Shown here: positions 1-8,235 of the stretch, in pieces | Layout of the letters: every line of letters begins with the position of its first letter | How positions within the stretch are numbered: the first letter of the stretch is position 1 | Origin: Pseudomonas panipatensis | GTDB taxonomy: Bacteria; Pseudomonadota; Gammaproteobacteria; Pseudomonadales; Pseudomonadaceae | Direction: 5' to 3' | NCBI RefSeq assembly: GCF_900099785.1 | Contig: NZ_FNDS01000002.1 | Location: 725,644-789,643 of the forward strand | Length of the DNA: 64,000 nt | Made by a program: the position numbers and the translations under genes | The notes under the pieces: model-generated | What the model was told of the DNA's origin: nothing | The model's database searches: none | Seen by the model: the letters and a program-made list of their open reading frames with translations, nothing else

Positions 1-424
1 AATACACCGGGGTGATCCCCGAGCCACCGCCGAACAGCACCAGCTCGCGGTCCTGGGCGCCAAGGTGGAAATGCCCGGCCGGCGGCAGTACGTCCAGGTG
101 GTCGCCGGCGCGCACGTTTTCGTTCATCCAGTTCGACACCCGGCCGCCATCGACACGCTTCACCGTGACCCGCAGTTGCGCGTCCAGCTCCGGCGCGCTG
201 GACATCGAATAGCAGCGTGTCAGGCGCTGGCCGGCGAACGGCACGCGGAAGGTGAGGAACTGCCCGGCCTGGTAGCGGAAGCGTTCGGCGAGCGCCTCGG
301 GAATGCGCAGCACCAGCGAGCGCGCATCGGCGGTTTCGTCGATCACCTCGGCGACTTCCAGGCTGAAGCTGCCAGAGGCCGTGGTGGCCGCCGTCGGCGA
401 CATGGTCTGTGCACTGCCCATCAT
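1..424 (-). CDS. KshB-like ferredoxin reductase (FNR family), 3' part outside window
   Basis: Electron-transfer reductase that would pass electrons from NAD(P)H to a Rieske oxygenase. The visible 141 residues form the FAD-binding domain of the ferredoxin-NADP reductase family. The RCYSMSSAP motif (FAD binding, RxYS type) is followed by the start of the NAD-binding domain, GGGSGITP. In KshB and related class IA reductases a plant-type 2Fe-2S domain follows; here it would lie beyond the window. The start is ATG at 424 or 421, with a GCGGGA ribosome site 10 nt after the stop of the upstream SDR, so it is the last visible gene of the minus-strand operon 3381-1. The likely partner is the Rieske oxygenase at 18930, which shares the same promoter box. 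Family sure; steroid role inferred. Confidence 0.8.
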   Translation of the reverse strand, partial: MMGSAQTMSPTAATTASGSFSLEVAEVIDETADARSLVLRIPEALAERFRYQAGQFLTFRVPFAGQRLTRCYSMSSAPELDAQLRVTVKRVDGGRVSNWMNENVRAGDHLDVLPPAGHFHLGAQDRELVLFGGGSGITPVY

Positions 425-434
425 CGCGTCCCGC

Positions 435-1190
435 TCAAATGCCGCTGATCAACTGCGCGTTGTCCACGCGGATCTCGGCGCCATTGATGAAGCGCGACTC
501 GTCCGAAGCGAGGAACAGCACCAGGTTGGCGATATCGCGCGGCGCGCACATGCGGTTCTTCGGGTCCTGTTCGAGCAGCTCCTGGGACAGCGCCTGGCCT
601 CCGGCCAGGGCCTGGGTCATGGGCGTGTTGACGCCGTCCGGGTGCACGCTGTTGCAGCGGATGTGGTAGCCCTGCTGCTTGCAGTGGATGGCGATGGAGC
701 GAGTCATGGCCGCCACCGCACCCTTCGACGCCGAATAGGCGCAGAAGTCCGGCATGCCGCCGAGCGCGGCCAGCGAGGACATGTTGATGATCGAGCCGCC
801 ACCGCTTTCCTTCATCGCCGCGACGGCGTACTGGCAGCCGAGGAAGTAGCCGTCGCCATTGATCGTCTGCACCTTGCGCCACAGTTCCAGGCTGGTGCTC
901 TCGATGCTGCCCACGGCGAGGATCGCGGCGTTGTTGACCAGCACGTCGAGGCGGCCGAAGCGCTCCAGGGTGGCCTTCATCACCCGCTGCCAGTCGCTTT
1001 CGCTGGCGATGTCGTGGCGGATGAACAGGGCGTCGCCGCCGATCTGCTCGGCCAGCGCGCGGCCGGCGTCTTCGTTGATGTCGGTGAGGACCACGCGGGC
1101 GCCCTCGGCGGCCAGCAGCAGCGCGTCTTCGCGGCCGATGCCGCTGGCGGCGCCGGTGACGATGCAGACCTTGCCTTGTACTCGATTCAT
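435..1190 (-). CDS. Short-chain dehydrogenase/reductase (SDR)
   Basis: Classical SDR of 251 residues, an NAD(P)-dependent alcohol/ketone oxidoreductase. The cofactor motif TGAASGIG is at residues 12-19, an Asp after beta-2 (TDIN, about residue 37) suggests NAD(H), NNAA is near 86-89, and the catalytic set is N111, S139, Y152 and K156 (YSASK). It resembles hydroxysteroid dehydrogenases of the 3alpha/20beta type, but the substrate cannot be read from sequence. It lies 12 nt after the KstD-like gene and 10 nt before the ferredoxin reductase gene, so it is co-transcribed from the box at 3442-3460. Confidence 0.85.
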   Translation of the reverse strand: MNRVQGKVCIVTGAASGIGREDALLLAAEGARVVLTDINEDAGRALAEQIGGDALFIRHDIASESDWQRVMKATLERFGRLDVLVNNAAILAVGSIESTSLELWRKVQTINGDGYFLGCQYAVAAMKESGGGSIINMSSLAALGGMPDFCAYSASKGAVAAMTRSIAIHCKQQGYHIRCNSVHPDGVNTPMTQALAGGQALSQELLEQDPKNRMCAPRDIANLVLFLASDESRFINGAEIRVDNAQLISGI

Positions 1191-1202
1191 GCTCGTTATC
1201 CT

Positions 1203-2858
1203 TCAGGCGTTGAGGGGGGTGGCGGTCGCGCTGCTCGCCAGGTGCGCGGCGGCGCGGCGGCCGGAATACACGCAGTCGGCGATCGACAGACCGGAGACAT
1301 AGAGGTTGGAAGCGACACCCACGGCGTTGCGCCCGGCGCTGTACAGCCCCTGGATCGGCGCGCCGGCGGCATCCAGCACGCGGCCGCTGCGCTCGCACAC
1401 GCGCAGGCCGCCGAGGGTGATCGCCGGACAGGGGTAGAGCTTGCTGCCGAACGACAGGTCGAGGGCGTACCAGGGGCCCTGGTCGAGGTCGGCGAGCATG
1501 GCCGTGGATTTGCCGAGGGCGTCGGCGCATTCACCGCGCGCCGCCCGCGAGTAGCTTTCGAGGGTCTGGCGCAGCGCCTGGGCGGGCAGCCCGAGGCGCT
1601 CGGCCAGGGCTTCCGGCGAGGCGCCGCGGCGGCAGTTGAAGAGCAGGTTGAGCAGCACCGGCAGGCGCTGGAAGGACCATACCCGGCCGGGCGCGACCTG
1701 GCGCAGCGAGTCGAGCAGCAGGCGCCGATTGAGGATCAGGATGGCGCGGCCGTCCTGCTCTTCCACCATCGCGTGGCCGAGCTTGGCGCCGTACACCTCT
1801 TCGTTGCAGTAGCGCTCGCCGGCGGCGTTGACGATGACGCCACGGGCCCAGGCCAGCGGCGGATTGATGAAGCGCCAGGCGCTGACCTTGTCCATCCGCG
1901 CCGGCACCGCGCCGACGCCCTGGCCGAGGCGGATGCCGCTGCCGTTGCAGCCGGGTGTGCCCAGCGGCAGGCCGTCCAGGTAGCGGCTGGCGTGCTGGCG
2001 TACCAGCTCGCGGTTGAAGATGAAACCGCCCGCGCTGAGCAGCACCCCGCGGCGGGCGCGCAGCAACAGGCGCTGGGCATGTTCCGCCTCGATGCCGCGC
2101 AGGCGCGCGCTCAGACGCTCGGCCAGCGCCGGCAGGTAGGGATGCAGCGCCGTGACCAGCTTCGCCAGGCGCGCATGGCGGCGCGTGGCGGCGGCGCCGG
2201 GCGGCAGGCGCCAGGCTTCGACGCCAATCACCGCGCCCTGCGCATCGAGGATCAGGCGGCGCACTTCGCACTGGCTATAGAGCGTCACGCCCTTGGCCAG
2301 GGCCGAGGTGCGCAGCGCGCTGAACAGGTTGACGCCGGACATGCCACGGCCCTTGGTGCGATGCCCACGCGGCGCCGGCGGTGCCAGGCGGGCATAGGAC
2401 GGCACCGACTCGTTGCCGGAGTAGTAGAGGTAGAAACGGTCGCTCGGGTAGGAGGTCTTCAGCGGCGGGACGCTGGCCTCGAAGCGCGCGCCCTGGCGTT
2501 CCAGCCAGGCCAAGTGTTCGGCGCTGCGCTGGCAGAAGTCGCGCAGGGTCTCTTCGTCGACGGCATCGCCGACCTCTTGCTGCAGGTAGCGTTGCATCGC
2601 TTCGGGCGTGTCGTCGTAGCCGGCCTGGGCCTGGTACGGCGTGCCGCCACCGGCGTAGACCACGCCACCGCTGCGCGCGGTGGCGCCGCCACCGGCGAAG
2701 CGGTCCAGCGCCAGCACCGACAGGCCGCGCTCGCGGGCCTCCAGGGCGGCGCAGGCACCGGCGCCGCCGAAACCAACCACGATCAGGTCACTTTCCACAT
2801 CCCAGACCAGCGTTTGCTGGGCGCTCAGGCGCAGGGGTTCCAGCGGCAGGGTATCCAT
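1203..2858 (-). CDS. KstD-like FAD-dependent dehydrogenase (first copy)
   Basis: Flavoprotein of 551 residues in the fumarate reductase/3-ketosteroid dehydrogenase superfamily. These enzymes introduce a double bond next to a ketone in the steroid ring. An N-terminal dinucleotide fold has the GFGGAG motif, followed by a GGGATARSGG FAD-contacting segment. The C-terminal FAD closure reads GLYSAGRNAVGVASN. The C-terminus (LSIADCVYSGRRA) differs from the second copy at 9107, so the two are paralogous subfamilies; this one looks closer to delta4-(5alpha)-type or other ketosteroid dehydrogenases. A longer reading from TTG at 2879 is possible, but ATG 2858, directly after the flavin reductase stop, is preferred. 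Substrate inferred from context only. Confidence 0.8.
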   Translation of the reverse strand: MDTLPLEPLRLSAQQTLVWDVESDLIVVGFGGAGACAALEARERGLSVLALDRFAGGGATARSGGVVYAGGGTPYQAQAGYDDTPEAMQRYLQQEVGDAVDEETLRDFCQRSAEHLAWLERQGARFEASVPPLKTSYPSDRFYLYYSGNESVPSYARLAPPAPRGHRTKGRGMSGVNLFSALRTSALAKGVTLYSQCEVRRLILDAQGAVIGVEAWRLPPGAAATRRHARLAKLVTALHPYLPALAERLSARLRGIEAEHAQRLLLRARRGVLLSAGGFIFNRELVRQHASRYLDGLPLGTPGCNGSGIRLGQGVGAVPARMDKVSAWRFINPPLAWARGVIVNAAGERYCNEEVYGAKLGHAMVEEQDGRAILILNRRLLLDSLRQVAPGRVWSFQRLPVLLNLLFNCRRGASPEALAERLGLPAQALRQTLESYSRAARGECADALGKSTAMLADLDQGPWYALDLSFGSKLYPCPAITLGGLRVCERSGRVLDAAGAPIQGLYSAGRNAVGVASNLYVSGLSIADCVYSGRRAAAHLASSATATPLNA

Positions 2859-2862
2859 GGGC

Positions 2863-3381
2863 TCAGCTCGCAGCGGCAACGCTCGGCGCCGGCATGGCGA
2901 CGGCGGTGGTGTAGGTACCGTTCACGTAGATCAGCGGGGTGATCTCGGGGGTGTGGCGGATTTCCTGGATCAGGCCGATGAACACGGTGTGCGTGCCATA
3001 GCTGAAGCGGCCGTCCTGGCGGCACAGCAGGGTCGCCTGGGCGTCCGCCAGGTAGGGCACGCCACCGGCGGAGGTCTGCCAGTCGCCACTGGCGAAACGC
3101 CCCTCGCCCTTCACCGGGCCGCTGCAGAGGTGCGACAGGTGTTCCTGCTCCTGGCCGAGGATGTTCACGCAGAAGTCGGCGCCGCCTTCCAGCGCGGCGT
3201 GCAGCGAGGCGGTCTTGTTCACGCAGATGAGCAGCGACGGCGGCTCGGTGGACAGCGAATCGACCGCCGTGGCGGACATGGCGAAGCGCTCGCGGCCATC
3301 GCTGGTGGTGATGATGGTCACCGACTTGGCCAGCCGGCGCATGGCCTGGAGCATATCGGTTTTCAGATTGTCTTGGCTCAT
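2863..3381 (-). CDS. Flavin reductase of a two-component monooxygenase (HsaB-like)
   Basis: NAD(P)H:flavin oxidoreductase of 172 residues that supplies reduced FMN/FAD to a partner oxygenase. It belongs to the HsaB/HpaC/NtaB split-barrel family, shown by the flavin-binding run SATAVDSLSTEPPSLLICVN, the FCVNIL segment and a C-terminal GTYTTA. An in-frame ATG at 3444 lies inside the regulatory box and gives an N-terminus unlike the family, so ATG 3381 with AGAGG upstream is chosen. It is the first gene of the minus-strand operon and diverges from the HsaA-like oxygenase gene at 3638, its probable partner. Confidence 0.85.
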   Translation of the reverse strand: MSQDNLKTDMLQAMRRLAKSVTIITTSDGRERFAMSATAVDSLSTEPPSLLICVNKTASLHAALEGGADFCVNILGQEQEHLSHLCSGPVKGEGRFASGDWQTSAGGVPYLADAQATLLCRQDGRFSYGTHTVFIGLIQEIRHTPEITPLIYVNGTYTTAVAMPAPSVAAAS

Positions 3382-3441
3382 CGCACGGGCCTCTGGTTGT
3401 CCGGTAGTGCGATCGATTCTGTCGGCCGTCCCGCCGGCCAA

Positions 3442-3460
3442 CATCGTCCGAGGGGACTAG
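3442..3460 (-). promoter_or_regulatory. Regulon box 1 (CTAGTCC-N4-GGACGATG)
   Basis: Read on the minus strand: CTAGTCC-CCTC-GGACGATG. The GTCC/GGAC dyad is spaced by 4 nt. The box ends 60 nt before the flavin reductase start and is oriented like all other copies relative to its gene. It is taken as the activator site for the minus operon 3381-1. Confidence 0.75.
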
Positions 3461-3503
3461 GCGCCGACGGCGTATCCGGCGTGGCCTGCGCGGCGATCGC
3501 GGG

Positions 3504-3523
3504 CATGGTCCGTTTGTAGGATG
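3504..3523 (+). promoter_or_regulatory. Degenerate regulon box 2
   Basis: CATGGTCC-GTTT-GTAGGATG, a weaker match to the box in plus orientation, 114 nt before the HsaA-like start. It may serve the plus-strand gene in this divergent intergenic region, or the box at 3442 may serve both directions. Confidence 0.4.
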
Positions 3524-3637
3524 CCGCGCCCTTCGCGCGTTGCTTGAATGCCCGCGAAGGGCTCGGCGATGTGCGCGCGGCGCGCGGCCGAAGTCCTGTG
3601 CGCAGGCCCCGACGGGGCGATCACAGGAGAACAACAA

Positions 3638-4822
3638 ATGCTCGACCAAGACCTGATCCGCCAGCGCCTTCGCCAACGCGCCCGCGAGCTGGTGCCGGTG
3701 CTGCGCGAACGCGCCCCGCTGGCCGCCCAGCGCGGGCAGTTGCCGGAGGAAACCCTTCGCGACTTCCACGAAGCCGGCTTCTTCCGCATCCTCCAGCCGG
3801 CGCGCTGGGAAGGCTACGAGCTGGAGCCGAAGGACTTCTTCGAGGTGCAGATGACCCTTGCCGAAGGCTGCATGTCCTCGGCCTGGGTGCTCGGCGTGGT
3901 GGCGATCCACAACTGGCAACTGGCGCTGTTCGACGAGCGCGCCGCCAAGGACGTCTGGGGCCAGGACTCCAGCGTGCTGATCTCTTCTTCCTATATGCCG
4001 GTGGGCCGGGTCACGCCGGTCGAGGGCGGCTATCGGCTGTCCGGGCGCTGGGGCTTCTCCTCCGGCAGCAAGCATTGCCAGTGGGCCTTCCTCGGCGCCC
4101 TGGTGCCGCCCGCGGAGCCGGGCGGCGCGCCGGACTACCGGACCTTCCTGGTGCCGCGCAGCGACTACACGATCCTCGACAACTGGAACGTGATGGGCCT
4201 GGAGGCCACCGGCTCCCACGACATCCTGGTGGAGAACGCCTTCGTCCCCGAATACCGCACCCACCGCGCCGTCGACGGCTTCATGCAGAACAGCCCGGGC
4301 AACGCGGTCAACACCGCGCCGCTGTTCCGCCTGCCGTTCGGGCAGATATTCGTCCGCGCGGTGTCGTCCTCGGCAATCGGTGCGCTACAGGGCGCCATCG
4401 ACTGTTTCGTCGAGCACAACCGCGCCCGCGTCGGCGTCAACGATGGCCGCAAGATGGGCCAGGACCCGGCCGCGCAACAGGCGCTGGCCGACGCCATGGT
4501 CGCCGCCGACGAATGCCGCACCGTGCTGCTGCGCAACTTCGAGCTGATGCTGCAACGCGCCCGCGACGGCCAGCCGCTGGCCATGCCGGAGCGGGTGAAG
4601 ATGCGCTACGACTCGGCGCTGGTCGGCGACAAGTGCGCGCGCGCGGTGGCCGCGCTGATGTTCAACAGCGGCGCCTCGACGATCTTCCGCGACCACCCGA
4701 TCAACCGCGCCTTCCGCGATATCCACACCGGCCGCGCGCACGTCGCCAACAGCCCGGCGAAATACGCCTGGAACCTGGGCGGCGTGAGCATGGGCCTGGA
4801 CAGCAGCGACTTCTTCCTCTGA
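3638..4822 (+). CDS. HsaA-like flavin-dependent monooxygenase (acyl-CoA dehydrogenase fold)
   Basis: Oxygenase component of a two-component flavin monooxygenase, 394 residues, the usual length for HsaA, which hydroxylates the phenolic A-ring of secosteroids (3-HSA). The acyl-CoA dehydrogenase fold is visible: an N-terminal helical part with CMSSAWVLGV, a middle beta-domain with SGRWGFSSGSKHC (typical of the HsaA/HpaB-C2 class) and a C-terminal helical part ending DIHTGRAHV-NSPAKY. The start is ATG 3638 with AGGAGA 8 nt upstream; upstream in-frame ATGs are rejected. It diverges from the flavin reductase gene. Family confident; whether the substrate is a seco-steroid or another phenol is inference. 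Confidence 0.85.
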   Translation: MLDQDLIRQRLRQRARELVPVLRERAPLAAQRGQLPEETLRDFHEAGFFRILQPARWEGYELEPKDFFEVQMTLAEGCMSSAWVLGVVAIHNWQLALFDERAAKDVWGQDSSVLISSSYMPVGRVTPVEGGYRLSGRWGFSSGSKHCQWAFLGALVPPAEPGGAPDYRTFLVPRSDYTILDNWNVMGLEATGSHDILVENAFVPEYRTHRAVDGFMQNSPGNAVNTAPLFRLPFGQIFVRAVSSSAIGALQGAIDCFVEHNRARVGVNDGRKMGQDPAAQQALADAMVAADECRTVLLRNFELMLQRARDGQPLAMPERVKMRYDSALVGDKCARAVAALMFNSGASTIFRDHPINRAFRDIHTGRAHVANSPAKYAWNLGGVSMGLDSSDFFL

Positions 4823-4842
4823 GCCGCGCGCCGGGGGCGCGG

Positions 4843-4862
4843 CATAGTCCATTCGGGCGATT
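4843..4862 (+). promoter_or_regulatory. Regulon box 3
   Basis: CATAGTCC-ATTC-GGGCGATT between the HsaA-like gene and the luciferase-like gene, 77 nt before the latter's ATG and in the same orientation. One mismatch in each of the GGAC and GATG parts. Confidence 0.65.
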
Positions 4863-4939
4863 CCGCGCCGCCGGCGATTACCGACCATGACGGCGAGGCA
4901 AAACCTGCCAGCCAGTCAAAAAACAACAAGGGAATCCCG

Positions 4940-6070
4940 ATGAAATTCTCTCTGATCTACGAAGCGCAAACGCTGGACGCCAGCCGCGAAGGCGACCGCC
5001 GCATCTTCGACGAGACCGTCGAGCAGGCAGTCCTCGCCGACCGTCTCGGCTTCGACACCTTCTGGTGCGTCGAGCACACCGCGCTGAGCAACTACTCGCA
5101 CATGTCCGCGCCGGAAACCATGCTCGCCTTCGTCGCCGGCAAGACCGAGCGCATCGGCATCGGCCACGGCGTGGTCTGCCTGCCGCCGGCGATGAACCAT
5201 CCGGTGAAGGTGGCCGAGCGCATCGCCACCCTCGACCTGTTGTCCAAGGGCCGCGTGCACTTCGGCGTGGGCAAGGGCGGCACCCAGCAGGAGGCCGGCA
5301 CCTTCGGCTACGACCTGAGCACCCTGCAGCCGCAGATCGACGAAGCCATGTACCTGATCCCGAAGATGTTCGTGCAGGACGAGATCGAGCATAACGGCGA
5401 ATTCGTCAAGATCCCCAAGCGGCCGATCCACCCCAAGCCCTACCAGGACCCGCACCCGCCGATGTACCTCGCCTGCACCAACACCGAGTCGCTGAAGAAT
5501 GCCGGCGGCCGTGGCATGGGCGCACTGGTGCTGGGCTTCGGCGGCCCCGAGGAAATCGCCAAGAAGGTCGCCGTCTACCACGAGGCCTGGGACCAGCGTG
5601 ACGAGAAGGACCAAGTCGGCTTCCGCCCGAACCGCCACATCGCCGCGCTGTGCCCGGCCATCGTCCTCGACGACAACGCCCAGGCCCGCGCCATCGGCAT
5701 CCGCGGCCAACGCTACTTCATGGAATCGCTGGCCTACTGGTACGCCGGCGGCGAGCGCCCGGACCCGGCCAAGTGGCAGGACGACACCTTCGTCGACGGC
5801 AACGGCCAGGCGGTGATCCGCTCGCGCTTCGCCTCCGAGGAAGTCACCGTGGACTTCTCCGACCCGACCATGGCGATGATGAACCCCAACCACGCCTACG
5901 GCACGGTGAGCGACTGCATCGGCTACGTGCAGCGGCTGATCGACGCCGGCGCCGACGAAATCCTCTTCATCTGCCAGATGGGCACCGTGCCGCAGTGGGC
6001 GCAACTGGAAACGCTGAAGAACATCGGCGAGAAGGTGATCCCCTACTTCCGCGACAAGCAGAAGGCCTGA
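4940..6070 (+). CDS. Luciferase-like (LLM) flavin-dependent monooxygenase
   Basis: TIM-barrel oxidoreductase of 376 residues in the bacterial luciferase superfamily (FMNH2- or F420-dependent). Typical features are the N-terminal strand MKFSLIYEAQ, a WCVEHT motif early in the barrel, the segment RIGIGHGVVCLPPAMNHP, GRVHFGVGKGG and a C-terminal MGTVPQWAQLETL-NIGEKVIP. With no F420 genes nearby and Pseudomonas not known for F420, FMN is more likely. It could carry out a Baeyer-Villiger-type or C-C cleaving oxidation. It is a single gene with its own box and is followed by a terminator. The RBS AAGGGA lies before ATG 4940. Confidence 0.85.
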   Translation: MKFSLIYEAQTLDASREGDRRIFDETVEQAVLADRLGFDTFWCVEHTALSNYSHMSAPETMLAFVAGKTERIGIGHGVVCLPPAMNHPVKVAERIATLDLLSKGRVHFGVGKGGTQQEAGTFGYDLSTLQPQIDEAMYLIPKMFVQDEIEHNGEFVKIPKRPIHPKPYQDPHPPMYLACTNTESLKNAGGRGMGALVLGFGGPEEIAKKVAVYHEAWDQRDEKDQVGFRPNRHIAALCPAIVLDDNAQARAIGIRGQRYFMESLAYWYAGGERPDPAKWQDDTFVDGNGQAVIRSRFASEEVTVDFSDPTMAMMNPNHAYGTVSDCIGYVQRLIDAGADEILFICQMGTVPQWAQLETLKNIGEKVIPYFRDKQKA

Positions 6071-6078
6071 GCCTCGAA

Positions 6079-6103
6079 CCCGACCCGCCCAGGGCGGGTC
6101 GGG
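6079..6103 (+). terminator. Hairpin after the LLM gene
   Basis: Perfect 12-bp inverted repeat CCCGACCCGCCC / GGGCGGGTCGGG separated by one base, directly after the luciferase-like gene. There is no T-tract, so it may act as a weak or bidirectional terminator between converging genes. Confidence 0.5.
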
Positions 6104-6159
6104 TAACGCTTGCGCGGGGTGGCCGGCCACGTCCCGGCCGCCCCGCTCCTGCCGGCGCC

Positions 6160-6450
6160 TCAGCGCAGGCCGGCGAGCAGACCGCGGAACTCCTGTTCCG
6201 AGAAACCGCGCAGGGTCTGCGTGCGGATGTTGCCGAGCGACGCCACCTTGAGCAGCAGCGTGGTGGCCGCGTCCTCCGCGCCGTCCACGATCAGCACCAT
6301 GTCGTAGCTGCCCGTCGTCCAGTAGGCGGCCTTGACCGAAATGCCGAGTTGCTCGGCCATTGCCTTGAAAGCGCCGAAGCGGTCGGGCGAGTCCTTGACG
6401 TTGCGGATGCCTTGGTCGGTGAAGCTCACCAGGGTGATGAAGGTAGCCAT
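6160..6450 (-). CDS. GYD-domain protein
   Basis: Small soluble protein of 96 residues with the GYD domain (named for the GSYD-type motif, here TTGSYDMVLIVDG), a ferredoxin-like fold of unknown biochemical role found in many soil bacteria. AGGAG lies 8 nt before ATG 6450. It converges with the LLM gene and diverges from the peroxiredoxin gene. No regulon box was found upstream, so it may not be part of the cluster's regulon. Confidence 0.8.
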   Translation of the reverse strand: MATFITLVSFTDQGIRNVKDSPDRFGAFKAMAEQLGISVKAAYWTTGSYDMVLIVDGAEDAATTLLLKVASLGNIRTQTLRGFSEQEFRGLLAGLR

Positions 6451-6755
6451 GGTTCAGCTCCTGTCGTATCGAGAGGCGACGGTCGAAGCAGCGGAAGCCA
6501 CTGCACCGGAAGAAGGCCGCCACCCTTCCCGCCATGCATGCGTGCGGCGCACCGGGCACCGCGAGCCCCGTCGACCAGCTGCCATCCGACGACCTCCGCA
6601 CAACAGGCATAGCAGCCCCGCGGCGCCCTGCACGACCGCTGATCCGCTGGCGCCCCGGCAGCTTCCCGGCGCCCGCCTATACTTTTCAGCCCACGCCCCG
6701 GCCGACGATTTCCACGGCCCTCGCGGAAGCCCTCAAGCCCACACGGAGAACGGAC
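6451..6755. promoter_or_regulatory. Divergent intergenic region with a peroxiredoxin promoter candidate
   Basis: About 305 bases between the divergent GYD and peroxiredoxin genes. A -10-like TATACT is at 6678-6683, about 73 nt before the peroxiredoxin ATG; no convincing -35 was found. The regulon box seen in the other intergenic regions of this cluster is absent. Nothing else is recognised. Confidence 0.35.
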
Positions 6756-7409
6756 ATGGCGATACGTATTGGCGATGAAGCACCCGACTTCACGGCGGAA
6801 AGCACCGAAGGCACCCTGCACTTCCACCAGTGGATCGGCGACCACTGGGCGATCCTGTTCTCCCACCCGAAGGATTTCACCCCGGTGTGCACCACCGAGC
6901 TGGGCTGCGTGGCGCGGCTCAAGCCGGAGTTCGACAAGCGCAACACCAAGGTGGTCGGCCTCAGCGTCGACCCGGTCAGCGATCACCGCGCCTGGGTCGG
7001 CGACATCGAGGAAACCCAGGGCCACGCGGTCAACTACCCGCTGATCGGCGACGAGAACCTGGTGGTGGCCAAGCTCTACGACATGCTCCACCCCAACGCC
7101 AGCCCCGGTGCGCGCAGCGCGGCGGACAACGCCACGGTACGCTCGGTGTTCATCATCGGCCCGGACAAGAAGGTCAAGGCCACGCTGACCTACCCGATGA
7201 GCGCCGGGCGCAACTTCGACGAAGTCCTGCGCCTGCTCGACGCGATCCAGCTCAACGCCAAGCACAGCGTGGCCACGCCGGTGAACTGGCGCCCCGGCGA
7301 TGACGTGATCATCCCCACCTCGGTGTCGGATGAAGACGCGCGGAAGAAGTACCCGCAGGGCTTCAAGACGCTCAAGCCCTACCTGCGCGTGGTCAAGCAG
7401 CCGCAATGA
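6756..7409 (+). CDS. 1-Cys peroxiredoxin (Prx6 family)
   Basis: Thiol peroxidase of 217 residues reducing H2O2 and organic hydroperoxides. The peroxidatic cysteine lies in DFTPVCTTELG (about residue 47), with the long C-terminal domain of the Prx6/AhpC1-Cys group, including YPMSAGRNFDEVLR and NWRPGDDVIIP. There is no clear resolving Cys. The start ATG 6756 has GGAGA 7 nt upstream. In a cluster rich in flavin oxygenases it could remove H2O2 from uncoupled turnover, but the regulon box is absent. Confidence 0.9.
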   Translation: MAIRIGDEAPDFTAESTEGTLHFHQWIGDHWAILFSHPKDFTPVCTTELGCVARLKPEFDKRNTKVVGLSVDPVSDHRAWVGDIEETQGHAVNYPLIGDENLVVAKLYDMLHPNASPGARSAADNATVRSVFIIGPDKKVKATLTYPMSAGRNFDEVLRLLDAIQLNAKHSVATPVNWRPGDDVIIPTSVSDEDARKKYPQGFKTLKPYLRVVKQPQ

Positions 7410-7467
7410 GCGACGCCCCCGCTTCCGCCGGGAAGAGGGGGGCGCCACCGGCTGCCATACTGTTCAG

Positions 7468-8220
7468 ATGGTCAGCGCCACTTTCCGCTTCTACGAGGAG
7501 CTGAACGACTTCCTGCCCGCCGAGCGTCGCCGGCGCGCCTTCACCTGCGTCTGCGCCGAGTCCGCCACGGTCAAGCACATGATCGAGGCGCTCGGCGTGC
7601 CGCACACCGAGGTCGAGCTGGTGCTGCTCAATGGCGAGTCGGTCGGCTTCGAGCGGCTGATCCTCGATGGCGACCGCCTGGCCGTGTACCCGACCTTCGA
7701 GCGCCTGGACATCAGTCCGCTGCTCAAGGTGCGCGCGCAGCCCTTGCGGGTGCTGCGCTTCGTCGCCGACGCGCACCTCGGCGGGCTCGCCGCGCTGCTG
7801 CGCATGAGCGGTTTCGACACCCTCTACGACAACGCCTTCGAGGATGCCCGGATCGCCGAGATCGGCGCCCGGCAGGGACGCATCGTGCTGACCCGCGACC
7901 GCGAGCTGCTCAAGCGGCGGATCATCAGCCACGGCTGCTACGTGCACGCGCTCAAGCCGGCGCTGCAACTGCGCGAGCTGTTCGAGCGCCTCGACCTGGC
8001 GCGCAGCGCGCGCCCCTTCAGCCGCTGCCTGCAGTGCAACCAGCCACTGCGCGAACTGCCCGCGGAAGAGGCGCGGCCGCGGGTGCCGCCACGGGTCGCC
8101 GCGCGCTACTCACGCTTCCTCGCCTGCGATGCCTGTCAGCAGGTGTTCTGGGAAGGCACGCACTGGCGCAGCATGCAGGCGCTGCTGGCGCCCCTGCTGG
8201 CGGGCGACCGAGCGCCCTAG
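7468..8220 (+). CDS. Ub-Mut7C / Mut7-C RNase domain protein
   Basis: Protein of 250 residues with an N-terminal ubiquitin-like (Ub-Mut7C) domain, residues 1-85, and a Mut7-C domain of the PIN-like RNase fold, whose predicted acidic residues sit in FVADAHLGGLAALLRMSGFD and LTRDRELL. It ends in a zinc ribbon with CLQC and CDAC pairs. This architecture is widespread in bacteria and its function is not established. It follows the peroxiredoxin by 58 nt on the same strand and may be co-transcribed. Confidence 0.8.
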   Translation: MVSATFRFYEELNDFLPAERRRRAFTCVCAESATVKHMIEALGVPHTEVELVLLNGESVGFERLILDGDRLAVYPTFERLDISPLLKVRAQPLRVLRFVADAHLGGLAALLRMSGFDTLYDNAFEDARIAEIGARQGRIVLTRDRELLKRRIISHGCYVHALKPALQLRELFERLDLARSARPFSRCLQCNQPLRELPAEEARPRVPPRVAARYSRFLACDACQQVFWEGTHWRSMQALLAPLLAGDRAP

Positions 8221-8235
8221 CCGCGCCGAGCGGGT

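Noticed and set aside
303..2942. Long plus-strand open frame opposite SDR and KstD-like genes
   Set aside because: Shadow of the minus-strand genes; no RBS, and low-complexity composition.
3382..3444. Longer N-terminus for the flavin reductase from ATG 3444
   Set aside because: That ATG is the GATG end of the regulatory box, and the extra residues are not family-like.
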